The position numbers and the translations under genes were made by a program. A DNA stretch of 64,000 nucleotides, from NCBI GenBank assembly GCA_963169105.1, contig OY720642.1, forward strand, positions 76,796,716 through 76,860,715, written 5' to 3'. Of this stretch, positions 22,351 through 34,617 are shown one piece after another. The notes below the pieces were generated by a model. It was not told where the DNA came from, searched no databases, and worked only from the letters and a program-made list of their open reading frames with translations. Every line of letters begins with the position of its first letter. Within the stretch, counting starts at the first letter, position 1. This DNA is from Ceriagrion tenellum (Eukaryota > Arthropoda > Insecta > Odonata > Coenagrionidae).

Positions 22351-22786
22351 AAATGTAACTCGTTGGTTCTGATAAATGATTGATGATCCTAAGTTTTTCG
22401 CCAATGGTTGAAAAAGTTTAGAACATTACCAACATATGTAAGCTCTTAAGCAACCAAAATATGTAAAAATATCAGCCAAACTGTTAATCAAAATGTAACC
22501 AAAGTATCAGTTCACGTAGAATTCGATGAATATTTGCCGTATATTAAAGACAAATATTCCATCTTTCCGATGATAAAAATAAATCAGACATTTACCATAC
22601 TATCTTCCGAGATACTTACAAAAATTACAAGCCGTTTTGAATAAAAATGGGTTCCAATGCGCTTTACAGAGAGATTTGTATTTTAAAAATTTATGATTTT
22701 TTTACGCCTGGATCGCATCAGAAATTTAACGGTGTGTATAATTCATGCTTCACCGGCTATTTTGTCTCAAATAAATAAATTACTAG
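22351..22786. other. No gene recognised
   Basis: AT-rich sequence up to the LOA-like LINE; nothing identified. Confidence 0.45.
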
Positions 22787-23230
22787 TAACCTCAGGATTG
22801 GGGGCGAGGGATGTGTGATCCCAGGGTGGGTAGCTGAGCAGAACATGCTCACTGCCCACCAAGACCGTCATGCGTGGTGAAGAGCCACATCCTCCACGAG
22901 GTGCCCCTGGTTTTCGCTGAACATGACGGATCTAGACCCGGCTGGTCGATAACTAGCTCCCCTCACTACGGTGACTCCCCGTGCCAATGGTGACCGCGTC
23001 TGCGGGGCGGAGGGTAAGAAGTCGTTAACGGGGAAACTCCGGATACAGGGCGACCTCCGGTTATATTTAGCCTTACCCATGCAAGCGGGACTCTGTGTGG
23101 GTGGACCATTTATTTCCCTAGCTACTCGTGGGATTTCTATGGAACCTAAATCAAACAAAAATCTTCCGGAGGTTGCTGTAAGGCGAACTCCATCTATGGA
23201 AGCAAGTCTCTGGGGACGGAGGATGCACTG

Positions 23231-24406
23231 TTGAGGAGCCCCGTTGGAGAGCCCAATGGAAGCCCCTCCTCCTCTCTTCCCATAACCCCTACCCAGAGAG
23301 TTCCCTTGAGGGATCCCAAACCTTCCAGTCACCCCTCTGGAGCAGTGCAGCAGGGGGAGATGCTGTCGGACTCCTCTGAGTCCACCTTGAAGGCTGTACC
23401 CGGGTCCCCTAAGTCGGACTCGGAAGCCTCTATCATTACGCTGGGGAGCATCTCCAATAAAATGGAAAAGCTCACCACCAAATCAAAGAAAGTGGCGCAG
23501 CCAGGAGAAGACGGAGAAGAGAAAGAGACAGACTGCGCGCTAATAAGGCCACAACCTCAAGGGTTCCTGCGGTCCCTCCCACTGGGGGAAAAATCGGTGA
23601 TAGCAACGTCACCGGCGGATCTCCTAGGTTGCGGGCGGGTTCTGCTGGGAACCCAAGAGGTGCGCCCCAAAAAAGAACAAGGGCCCCAGGGGATACCCTT
23701 ACCAACTTGGCACAGGATGCCAAGAAATCAAGGGTATCATTTTACGCGCAGGCCGCTAAATCGGCCGACCTCAAGAAGATGGCGATTGTGCCCGTCTCCT
23801 ATCCGGAGGTGATGATGAACGATGAGTGGCACAAACTGGCCGTCGCAAGGCTCGAGGAGTTTGTGGGACACAGTCCCAGCGGACCAGGAAGTCCCTCTAA
23901 TTGAAGCCAACAGGGTTATAAACGGGGCAGTGGAATTTGCTTGCCCAAATGAATACACTGCCAATTGGCTAGTAGAGGCAGCGGAACGTATAGGACCCTT
24001 CGGCGAAACCAACGTCAAGGCTGTAAATGCCGACAGCCTTATAAAGAGGAGAAGGATGATGGTGTGGGTTCCTGGGCTCTGCAAACCCGGCGTCAGAACT
24101 CTCCTGGACAGACTGAGGAAGTCTAACCCGGGGCTCCAGACAGTTCTCTGGAGACCTTATGAGCGGAAGGAGGTGAACCAAGGCACGAGGTTCATCCTTG
24201 GTGTCGATGAGCCATCTGCCTCCTTCATATCCAGCCCAGAATTCCGGGGATATGTCGGCATGCAGAGGGCTGAGATACCTTTCCTGGGAAAGACGGGCAG
24301 ACCCGAGGAACCCCAAGAGACCCCAGAGGTGGAAGGGGTTGACACCAAGGAGAAGGATCAGCATGGCAGGCATCCATTGCCTCCAAGCCAATCTTCAACA
24401 CAGTAG
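23231..24406 (+). pseudogene. LINE ORF1 (gag-like), two frameshifts
   Basis: The reading starts in the second frame with a Ser/Pro-rich leader, moves to the first frame around 23640-23880 (A-Q-D-A-K-K-S-R, then M-A-I-V-P-V-S-Y-P) and returns to the second frame near 23890, continuing N-R-V-I-N-G-A-V-E-F-A-C and M-V-W-V-P-G to the TAG at 24404-24406. The central part resembles the DUF4780-type domain of LOA-group ORF1 proteins, which bind the element RNA; this is from memory. The start codon is uncertain, since no good ATG opens the frame. The stop overlaps the ORF2 start by 44 bases. Confidence 0.65.
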
Positions 24407-27400
24407 GGCCGCCTCGGGGGTCCTGCAACGGATCCTCTCGGAAGGTAAGATAAAAATCGCTTTGATTCAAGAACCCTGGGCTTTCCAGGGCAGAGTCAGA
24501 GGCTTGAATATGACCAAGGGTAAAATATTTTATTGTACCTCGGTCGACAGACCAAGAGCTTGTATCTTTGTTAATGGGTTAAATGCTATACATTTACCTT
24601 AATTTACCACCAGGGACCAAGCAGCAGCTGTGCTGAGTCTTGGGGACAGTGGGAACGAAAGGAGGTTGGTGATTAGCACAACATACCTCCCATACGATGC
24701 TCCAGGACCACCACCCTCGGAGGAACTGGAGAGATTGGTAAGATTCTGTCTAGCCAAAAAATGGGACCTCCTCTTTGGGTGCGATGCCAACTCTCACCAT
24801 TTTGTGTGGGGAAGCAGAGACACCAACAACAGAGGGGAGGCACTTCTTGAGTATCTCATGTCTACGGATTTAACCATTCTCAATAAAGGATTACGATCCA
24901 CTTTTCCTAATAGATTAATGGAAGAGGTGATTGATATTACTCTTTGCACCAACTCAATGGTGAATAGCGTGGTAGTGTGGAAAGTGTCGAGTAAAGCCTC
25001 TCTCTCTGATCACTGGCACATACATTTCACCCTTCTGGAAGCCAGCAACAGGCTGACAACATACAGAAGCCCCAGATCAACTGACTGGGGGAAGTACAGG
25101 AAAACATTGGAGGGGATGCTCTCGGAAGCCCCCACCTTTAAATTCAGGAAAGTGGACGAGATAGATGCTGCCGTGGAGTTTCTCCATGAAAGCACCATCA
25201 CATCCTATGAAGCCAGTTGCCCTATAAAAACCAGGAAAGAAGGCTGCAAGCTACCCTGGTGGGGCACAGAACTTGAACATCTCCGGAAGGAGACGCGGAT
25301 ACTCTTCAACAAAGCAAAGAGAACTACCCTGACCAGGGACTGGGATAACTATAGAGCAGCCCAGCAAAAATACAGAGCGACTATCAAGCGCTCCAAAAGA
25401 GAATCTTGGAAGAACTTCTGCGAGAGCATGGAAGGTGTTCCACAGCTTGCAAGATTTCACAAGATCATGTCAAAGGATCCAGAAGCAGGGGTAGGGTCTC
25501 TTCTGCTTCCCTCTGGTGAATTCACGTCATCAGACAAGGAAGCACTAAAGTTTATGCTGGAGACCCATTTTCCAGGCTCTATGGAGGTCGAGATGCGCCT
25601 AAGGAGGCCTCCCAGCCGTCCAGCCAGGACGGAATGGAGATTGGCCTCCAGCATCATCACTTACAACGCTACAAGATGGGCGATAACAAGCTTCAGCCCT
25701 TACAAATCTGCTGGTGAATATGGCTTCTTCCCTGCACTTCTGCAAGAGGGACAGAATCTGGTGCTGCTACCAATTTTCAGAATCTTTCGATCCTGCCTGG
25801 CATATGGGTACGTCCCTAAAACATGGAGGATTACTAAAGTCGTCTTTATACCTAAACCAGGAACGACAGACTACACCAAGGCTGACTCCTTCCGTGGCAT
25901 CAGCCTCATATCCTTCATGCTGAAAGCAATGGAGAAAATAGTAGACAAACACATCAGGGAAGGACCACTGAAAGAAAATCCCCTACACCTCAACCAACAT
26001 GCCTATCAAAAAGTTAAATCAGTTGAGACAGCACTCCATAACCTTGTTACCAGGGTATAAGGGGTACTGGAACATGGGATGTACGGTTTGGGCACTTTCC
26101 TCGACGTGGAAGGAGCCTTTAACAACACATCATTTGATCAAATCTGCCTTGCAGCCAGAAGACATGGTGTTCACGCACGTATTGTCAACTGGATCAGGCT
26201 AATGCTTGAAGAAAGAATCGTCAAGGCCGCTCTAAGGGAGAGTACGATGGAGGTGGCTGTGACTCGTGGATGCCCTCAGGGGGGAGTTCTGTCCCCACTG
26301 CTATGGAACATGGTGGTCGATGGCCTCGTTTCAACATTGAATAAGGCTGGAGCCTACACCTAGGGGTACGCAGATGACGTAGCAATACTCATTACTGGCA
26401 AATACCTCAATACCGTTTCGACACTCATGCAGAAAGCTCTGGACAAAACGATGAGCTGGTGCAATGAGACAGGGCTGACTGTTAACCCAGGAAAAACAAA
26501 ACTCGTATTGTTTACCAATAAGAGGAAAAGGGAAGGACTCATACTTCCTTCATTACAAGGAAGGCTCCTACAACCTTCAACAACAGTAAAGTACCTAGGA
26601 GTCCTCCTGGACTCCAAACTTAACTGGGGGGCACACCTTGAGGAGAAAATCAAGAAAGCATGTGCCTCCCTATGGACATGTAGGAGAGCCCTAGGCAAAA
26701 CCTGGGGACTTCAACCAAAGACGATCAGCTGGATTTATTCTGCAGTAGTAAAACCCGGCTTTCTACACTGTTCAATAGTCTGGTGGAGAAAAACGCGGCA
26801 ATGCACCGCAAAGAAAAAATTGAACCACCTGCAAAGAATGGCCTGTATGGGCATCACGAGGGCAATGAAGACCACCCCATCTTTAGCTCTGAAAACCCTA
26901 CTGGGTCTCTCTCCACTGAACGTGGAAGCAGAAGCCCAAGCCAGGGTAGCAGCATATCGTCTCAAGATACTGAGACAGTGGAACAACAGGGGAAACCCAT
27001 TCGGACATAGGAAAATATGGCTGGAGCTTAAGGAGTCAAGCCCTATCTGTGAGATGGGCTCGGACTCAATAACAGCTTCACTCATTGACACACCCCCACT
27101 TTTCAAAATCCACTTCCCAGGAAGGGAGTGGTGGATAAAGGAAAGGGACAAAGACCTCCACAATGGTGCCCAACTATGGTTTACCGACGGCTCCAGAAAG
27201 GAAGGAAAAGCAGGAGCTGGCATTTATTGCCAGCGCCCACACAAAAGACTCATCATCTCGTTGGGAGCATATGCAACGGTCTTTCAAGCAGAGGTCTATG
27301 TTCTGCTGACCTGCGCTCACGTTGTTAAGGAAACAGGTCTCAAAGGTAGACCAATTCACATATGTTCTGACTGCCAAGCTGCCCTAAAGGCCCTGGTGTC

Positions 27401-28004
27401 ACCATGGTGCAAGTCAAGACTACTTCTTGAATGCCGTAATGCGCTTAATTCATTGAATAGTCTCGGATAGGTAGAACTTTTCTGGGTCCCAGGACACATG
27501 GGCATAACCGGAAATGAGATAGCGGACCAACTCGCTAGAGAAGGCTCAAATCACTCCCCGATAGGACCCGAGCCTTTCATCCCAATTGCACCCTCAACAG
27601 GGATAACAGTGATCAAGAAGTGGCGCCTCGCCCGCCATTCTGAGATCTGGCAGAACACACACGGGCTTAGACAAGCCAAGCTCCTGATTGAAGGACCAAA
27701 ACTGGGACTGGCTAGAAGACTTATTTTGCTAATTAGACGTCAACTACGTACGATAGTGGGACTCCTAACTGGACACTATCACGTCATGAGGCACCTCCAC
27801 CTTCTGAAGCTGTTGGATTCTGCCAGATGCAGGTGGTGCGAAGAAGAGGACGAGACAACATCTAACGTTCTCTGCGACTGTCCGGCCCTGATGAGGACTA
27901 GAATTAGGCACCTGGGATCTCCCTTTCTGGAACCAGCTGAATTTAGGGGTATCCCCATTGAGGACATTCTGGAATCAGGCAAGGTCATCAATCTCTTTGG
28001 GTGA
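24363..28004 (+). pseudogene. LINE ORF2: endonuclease, reverse transcriptase, RNase H; four stops
   Basis: A single frame of 1,213 codons with no frameshift, broken by stops at 24600 (TAA), 26058 (TAA), 26361 (TAG) and 27468 (TAG). APE-type endonuclease motifs: A-L-I-Q-E-P-W, G-C-D-A-N-S-H-H and S-L-S-D-H-W. Reverse transcriptase motifs: F-R-G-I-S-L-I-S, F-L-D-V-E-G-A-F-N, G-C-P-Q-G-G-V-L-S-P, Y-A-D-D-V-A and K-Y-L-G-V-L-L-D. RNase H motifs: F-T-D-G-S, A-E-V-Y, S-D-C-Q-A-A and a final E-I-A-D. A Cys-rich end has C-R-W-C and C-D-C. Catalytic residues are intact, so inactivation came only from nonsense changes. All four stops could derive from CAA or CAG (Gln) codons, and the natural terminator is TGA. 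Confidence 0.85.
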
Positions 28005-28100
28005 TACAAACAAGGTGGTCAGCACAAAGGACCAACAGGTCTAGGTGCCTCAGGTCCTCCTCGAGGAACTCCACCACAACTAATCTAATCTAATCTAATC

Positions 28101-28324
28101 TAACCTCTGAATTACTTAGTTAAATGCTGAGAATTTCTGAAATACAAAACAAAGGTTTTGTATTGTTACGATAATAACTTCATCGTTCTAGCTTTGCTCA
28201 ATTTTAAAAAGAAAAGTATTCCTTATTCTCGTTTATAGCTCCCCATAGCGTTTCTATGCGTCCTATAGAGTTGCCGAGACTCGAAATATTCGGTCGCTAA
28301 CGAGTGACTCCCACTGAACTCACC
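28101..28324. other. Flank of the LOA-like element
   Basis: AT-rich, no features beyond the possible target duplication copy at its left edge. Confidence 0.4.
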
Positions 28325-28942
28325 TACAGATGGGTATATCGCCGTAATTTTCTTTTGAGGTAAATTAATTTGAGGTAATTACCACGGTTATATTATGATA
28401 ATTTTTTTTAAATTACCTTAATTTTCCGGAAATTTTTAATTATCTACCAGCAATGACTAATGGAGGCATTAATAAGAAAGTTTATATTGCAATAGGTTAA
28501 TAGGTAGCAAAGGGTTAAGCTAGCAAAGGCTTAATTACATTTTAATCATTACGATTGCAACATTGATTATTAGAAAAAAAAGAAAAGTATTAGATAGAAG
28601 AAAGAATTAGAAAAAAAATTTAAAAACAAATACGATAGCCCACGCGAAATTCAGCGTTCTTTTCTTTGGTTTGAGAAAGATTCGTTTAAACAGTTGAAAA
28701 CGATAGTCCCACTACTATACCACTAGTAAAAACACTCCGCAAATAGGTTGTACGAGTCTTTATTTATAATAAATATTGGTTTTAAAATATATAGGCTTCA
28801 CATAAAATAATATGTTTGGAATATGTCGGTATGAAAAATTTCTGAGACGGAGGTGAATATTACCAAAAATTACTGTAATTTTCTCGGGCTGCGGTAAATT
28901 ACGTAAAATACCGCGGTAATTATCAAATTGGCCCATCTCTAT
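28325..28942. mobile_element. hAT-like MITE, copy A
   Basis: The left end CAGATGGGTATATCGCCGTAA and the right end, inverted TAGAGATGGGCCAATT, bracket about 620 bases of AT-rich sequence with ACCGCGGTAATT and TTTTCCGG words near the ends and CCACTAGTAAAAA plus TTTATTTATA inside. Copies B (34618-35669) and C (47937-48528) share the same order. The A/CAGAGATGGG terminus resembles hAT ends, but no 8-bp target duplication could be read. A minus frame over 28760-28948 is a shadow of the repeat. Confidence 0.65.
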
Positions 28943-29819
28943 GCTCACTCATGACTTGATAAGTTTATCCAATCCTGTTACACCGTTCGGCTGTGCAATC
29001 TATGCATCTATGCAAATCTCATCCGTTCCCTCGATATGACAAACTAAGTGTTTGCAAACACGCCTCTTTCGTACACGTCCATTCCAAGAGGAACCATTCA
29101 ATATTTTAAAGTAATTCCCTCATTTTTAAAAATCTATCTCCTCTGGTTTTTTTCTGCAAATGTTTTTCACATTACTCCGTCATGGCAGCATACGATATTA
29201 TAAAGCGCTTATCGTGACATACCGAATGTTTCGTAGCCACACAACAAAATGGGAATCAGTATGTTTCGCAACCACACATCAGGGGGAAATTTTATATCGC
29301 TGTGATTTTCGGTTCCTTAGATGGACCAACAGAGAAAAACTTTCGTTGATAAGCATGCTATTATCGGTTTTCTTTCCAGCAATTTCACACCTTTTTATCT
29401 CTTTATCTGTCTTCTTCTCCGCCACAAACATTCAACCTTGATAAAAGAAACCCTCGAGATAAAATAACGTTATAACCACCCGAGTTCCAATATTTATCGC
29501 AACGAAACTTATTACATCAAACAAATTACTGTATTTTACAATAAATATGCAACATAGCTATCTATCTCCTGCAATTATTTTGTCAACGCGCATAAGTCTA
29601 TTTTTGTTTTAATCATTGGAAATTAGTCATTTTTCTTTGAAATGAGAAATAAAATGAAATTCTTATATTTTTAGTCTCATCAGACCATCAAGTCTAAAGG
29701 AATTTTTGTTTCATGTTTTGAATAGAGATATTTGCAAATGCGTTTAAGTATTTCCTGGAAAAATGACACTCAGCTAATTTCTACGCTTCAGTTGATAAAT
29801 CGCGTCATATGAAGTGCAG
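28943..29819. other. AT-rich, no gene recognised
   Basis: A 93-codon frame (29160-29441) has no domain; nothing else was seen. Confidence 0.45.
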
Positions 29820-29940
<121 letters not shown>

Positions 29941-30300
29941 AAATTTTGTCGTATTTTTTATTCTGCCCATTCATGAGGAGAAAAGCTCATTGGCGTTTCT
30001 TCTTCTTTGGATTTCGGACATCTGAGGACCAAGTTAAAGTAACTCAACAAATTTCTTTTCATTCCATATTTCCCACTGATTTTCTAGCTCACAAACCATT
30101 GGAGTCTTGCCTTAATCTTCTAAAAGAAATTACATCTTGTCTCATGTCTTCCATTATCCCAAACCATTAGTGTCCTTCGTTATCATTCTTACACATTCTT
30201 GCTTTCATAAACATGATTAAACGTTTGTTTTGTCAGTCAACTGCTGTCCATCATCATAATTCTGAAGAACCTTAATCTCAATTTCCAAAGCCCGTCAGGC
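29941..30300. other. No gene recognised
   Basis: Pyrimidine-rich sequence after the microsatellite, possibly an eroded upstream part of the LINE that follows. No domain can be read. Confidence 0.35.
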
Positions 30301-31050
30301 ATTTTTTCGCTATTTTCATTCTTGTGAAAGCGTTCATTCTTTTTGTGTCAAAACTCGACTTTCTCTGTATCCAGTAGTCTCACAATATTTCTAAGAATAC
30401 TGTGCACTAATTTGGTCTACCGCCTGCCCTACTACCTTGGATTTGTTCAACCGTCCAGTCAACTTCTTTCTTGCCATAGTCCACCATCGAGTCCCCATCT
30501 TCAGAAGCTCAACCCCCTGACCTCATTCTTTCCTCCCTTGGCATTTCTCACATTACTCACTGCCATGTCCTATCAGATATGATGTTCCTACACAGAATCT
30601 TCAGCAGATCTCTACGGGCCAATGAAATACTCCCTCTCTTTCGTATTCATGTTCCTCCCCGTCCCATACACAGTAATTGAAGTATGGGACGGTAGGTAGA
30701 CATGTCTACCTACAGCATACTCCCCGATTCTGTCTTTCCATCTCCCAACGCTCTCTCTTCCACCATATTCCCTCCTTGTTTAACTCGTTGGCCTCGAAAT
30801 ATCCTTCCTTGAACCTTTTCTCCTCTCCCACCATTTTCAAATCATCCCTGAAACGCCACTTGAATGATTAACCCCTCTCCAATCCCTAAGTCCATTTCTT
30901 ACGTTTGCCTCGTTATTGTCTTATTTAATGTTTATTATGTTTTTGTTTGAATTTTTTAACTATTTATTGATTATGTCAGCCAATGTAATAGCCTTTAAAG
31001 GCTAAAGGCACAATTGTGCCATTTTGGTGGTGAAATAAATAAATAAAATG
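30300..31050 (+). mobile_element. CR1/Jockey-group LINE 3' end, with ORF2 tail
   Basis: At 30677-30871 the frame reads R-S-L-F-H-H-I-P-S-L-F-N-S-L and F-K-S-S-L-K-R-H-L, the usual last residues of CR1/Jockey-like ORF2 proteins, followed by a stop. The 3' UTR has the hairpin-like AGCCTTTAAAGGCT and GGCACAATTGTGCC words and finishes in AAATAAATAAATAAAATG (31034-31050). The upstream region to 30300 is pyrimidine-rich and shifts frame. The element is old and truncated. Confidence 0.6.
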
Positions 31051-34000
31051 AGTAATCTTAGGCAGTTGTAAGGAAAAACTTTTGCAAGTTAATTAACTGT
31101 ATGTCAATGACATTCTTGACTCACAAACATGACCTGGTTCATAATTGGATAGGATAAGAACAAGATTGGACATGAAAGGAAATGATAAGAGTTTAGACAG
31201 CCTTCTCACTGACATGTGATCTACGCTTATAAGAGAAGATACAGATGTTCTTGATTGAAAAAAGTACTCAAGTCAATAGCTACATCTTTGTCTAGAAGTT
31301 ATGTAACTGTTTAAGTGCTCCTTACCAAAGCAAAACTGACTGCCACTTCTACATAGAAGCATATGTATTATATAATACATAAGCATGGTATTATTAATCT
31401 GAGTGACTCATGATTCACATAAATTGCCAAAGAAAATCATTTCAGCTGGAATAGGAGATCTAAGGTTTCATGTCCTTATACCTCCTGCTAGAGTGCATTC
31501 CATTGGCATAAGTATTTCTCCAGAGATAATTAGAAAACGCTCAAATTCTATTGTTTCATTGAAATAATTTCAAAAGAGTGAAATTTGAGTTGATTAATCA
31601 CTTTGATGTTCAAATTGAATCTGCAATGTCAGATGACAGAGATTGCATCAACTTCATTAAATTACCGTTAATTCAATTGAATGACTATTTTCAATAAGCA
31701 TGGTTAATATGAGGTAAAAATGAGTGGAGTTCATTAATATCTCAAATGTGTTTTGTTTAATAATACAAAGTTAAATTCTTGCTTAGTGCTTGTCCAAGTA
31801 GGAGGAAGGATTCAAAGGCTTTACACAGAGGAATTCTAATACTTTCAGGATAAAAACATACAAAAATCATACGTGGTATTCTTTAGATCATTAAATCATT
31901 TTTTTCCATCATGGTTTCAGAACCAAGTGAATGGCATGTCCTATATTAATAGTTGCCTTTCATATCAAGCTCTTATTATTGTTTTCTCACCGGCCTCACC
32001 CTCGCACATCGTTTCATCAATGTCTCATTCACTCTCCACTGCAATCTTTCGCACTTGATCATAAGACTTCATTGTGCTCTTTTTCCTATCTCCACGGCCT
32101 TCAACCATATTTATTCTTATATTTTCCTCATAGTATTCCTGTCCCTCATATAAAAAATACTACATTTATGTATAATACATTTGGTAGTATAGCTCTCACA
32201 AAAGTTCCCATGGCCAAGCTGCGAGACAAGGAAATGAGGTAGAACTGGAGGGAGTGAGAGGAAAGGACCGAGAGGAAAAAAGGCTATGAGAGAGATAGAG
32301 TCAGGAGAGCTAAACTATTTTGTGAAATATGCACTAGGCACGCATACACTAACCTTATAGGCAAGTAGTTAAAATCACCTATCACTATGACTTAACCAGG
32401 GAATCTATCTGGAGGTCTTATTGCAAAGAAAGTCACAACAGGACAGTAGATTACAATGAGTCATCCCCCAAGTTGAAGCACTTTGAAGCTGGGAGGCAAT
32501 AAGATAGGTTTTCCAACTCACTGTTCAAACTAAACAAAATATATCTCCCTCACTTTGAAAGCTCCATAGCCCTTGTCCCAAAATCGTACACTGCGCAGTG
32601 CAATTCTCATAAAATGAACAATCTACTTGCTGAATCATTTCATTATCACAATCCCTTATACCTTTTATCTCTTTTTCTCATTTTTATTTCAAATAAGCCA
32701 AAACAAGTATAGAAAACTCCAACTCCTTCAGCATTTTGTCAAAATCAGGTTGGGAATCCACAGCTACACCTTAGCGTTAGATCTGGGAATTTTTGGCAAG
32801 GTATAGAGATAAATACAAAAATTCATTTTTGCTATCTAAAAGAAGAAAGTAACTTTTCAACTGGTTTCCATGCCGATTTAGTAGAGATTTTGGTGGATTA
32901 AAAAATTTAAAACTATCCATTTTAGCAGTTCAAAACATTGACGTCTTCAGAAATTTTCTTTCCACAGCTCTTAAAATCTTCATCATCAATCAATTGCATG
33001 ACTTTGGTACAAATGCTCACTTGTATGAAATTGCATTACTTATTTGATGGTCTACTCTGCCATGAGCAATTATTGAGCTAGATATAACAATCTCAAAGTT
33101 GGTTTACCACTCTTTAGAGTTCATCTCTCAAAACTTTAGTCTTAATTTCATCCTTAATGTTCTATGTCATCACAATGAAGAGTACAGTGATATCAGTTGA
33201 ATATGAGTAGCAAAAGAAATACTTTAAACTGAGCAAGACTTCATTCCTGGCTTTACTTAATGGAATTCCTGGATTGTGACAAAAAGGAAAACATAGTTTG
33301 CAAATTCCACATGAAATTAATTTTTACTACCAGTTTAGTCCCATTTAACGGAATTACACCCTCAGGGGATCCTGAAGATGCTTCACCTGAAGACAGGACT
33401 CTGTTAGGAAACCAATTGCGAGAAAAACTTTTACGAGGAATTCGCAAAGTGTATTTTTTTTGTGTTCAACTGAGCACCCTTCACAGCTACTTCTCACATT
33501 CAGCATCGCATTCTGACAGTTTAACTGAGAAGCTGACTGAGAAGAGTCTTGTAGGAGTCTGTCAAGTGATTATGCAAGTCTCTTGCCACATTTAAAGCCA
33601 TTCAGGGGAAGGAGTTGATGAGATAAAGCCTCTATGGCAATGTGAGATAAGTATTTAGTCCTCCTATAGAGGGAAAGAATGAAGAACCACTTCTCTTCAA
33701 AGTTTTCAAACCACCCAGGAAAAATCCTAGGTCTCATCCATTTTCTATTCAATTAGGTAAATACATATTAACTCAGCATTGAGAAATGGAGTATCTGTAT
33801 TTTTTTTCAAATAGAATCGATAATAATTTAAATAAATCATTTTTGCAGGATACACCACATAGGGAACTTAGTTCCAAGATACAAGCAATTCCAAGATCAT
33901 TTAAATGTATTTTTATCTTGTATCAAATAGAATTTATCTTTTCTTTACAAAGTAAATATTATAAAAATGATTCATTATACATCTGGGCAAGTATCAGCAG

Positions 34001-34393
34001 AACAAATATACCAGATATTAATTCTAATTTACAAGTGATTAATGATATGTGAACATTTTTAAATAACAACTAGAATGCACGTAGTTTCACTTTAAAATAC
34101 CTGCAATGATAATGCTTTCATTGAAAGACTTGAATGAGGGAAAATAACACTCTATGCATAATTTTTGATTCATACAAGTGATATTAAACGCCATGATTTG
34201 CAATATACATATTAAATCTACTATATTTTACAGCCACTTAATATTATAGTTGAACATGTATCACAGTAAACACAAAATATGTATTATATTTATATAAATG
34301 AATGCAACTGACGATATTTGAAAAAACAGCATACAGAGACATGCACAGGTAGACACTTAACAGCAATGAAGTTAATAAGTTTGATCATAAATT
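31051..34393. other. No gene recognised, 3.3 kb
   Basis: AT-rich sequence with few recognisable repeats. Short frames at 31873-32242 and 33260-33595 show no domain. The region looks like intron or intergenic DNA, quieter in transposons than the rest of the window. Confidence 0.4.
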
Positions 34394-34492
34394 TTAAGCA
34401 ATTTTGATCTGTAGCATAGATCTTGCTGTTTTACCCTCTTGGTCATCGATTTCAGTCATTTCTTCATGACCTGATATCTTGATTAGTGCAAC
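34394..34492 (-). CDS. Candidate terminal coding exon, unknown gene
   Basis: On the minus strand a pyrimidine-rich ATTCTTTTTTCCGCACAG acceptor precedes 32 codons and a TAA (34396-34394). The peptide starts V-A-L-I-K-I-S-G-H-E-E-M and continues with I-D-D-Q-E-G-K-T-A-R-S, a charged composition unlike the surrounding AT-rich noise. The G-H-E-E and D-D-Q-E-G-K-T-A words faintly recall ankyrin-repeat loops, but I cannot name a family. It can follow the candidate exon at 49554-49622 in frame. No AATAAA was noted close downstream. Confidence 0.35.
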   Translation of the reverse strand, partial: VALIKISGHEEMTEIDDQEGKTARSMLQIKIA

Positions 34493-34617
34493 CTGTGCGG
34501 AAAAAAGAATATTGGAGAATTTCAATTGTTGGTTATGGAGGTTAGTTCAATGGAGAGTTACATCATTTCACATGAAGTAAGGTGACCAGGGGCAGGTAAA
34601 TATGGATGGATAAGATC

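Larger units (their letters stand above)
22794..28100 (+). mobile_element. Near full-length LOA/Lian-like LINE, inactivated
   Basis: A 5.3-kb non-LTR retrotransposon. A GC-rich 5' UTR (from about 22794) is followed by a gag-like ORF1 (about 23231-24406), an overlapping ORF2 (24363-28004) with endonuclease, reverse transcriptase and RNase H, a short 3' UTR, and a (TAATC)n tail at 28081-28100. TAACCTC occurs directly before (22787-22793) and after (28101-28107) and is a candidate target duplication, although the right copy resembles the tail unit. RNase H plus the tail type points to the LOA/Lian group. It is much more GC-rich than the flanks. ORF1 has frameshifts and ORF2 has four nonsense codons. 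Confidence 0.85.

Noticed and set aside
24363..28004. Ciliate-like code in which TAA and TAG mean Gln
   Set aside because: The same window has a host exon and other element frames ending normally, and a single dead retrotransposon is better explained by point mutation.
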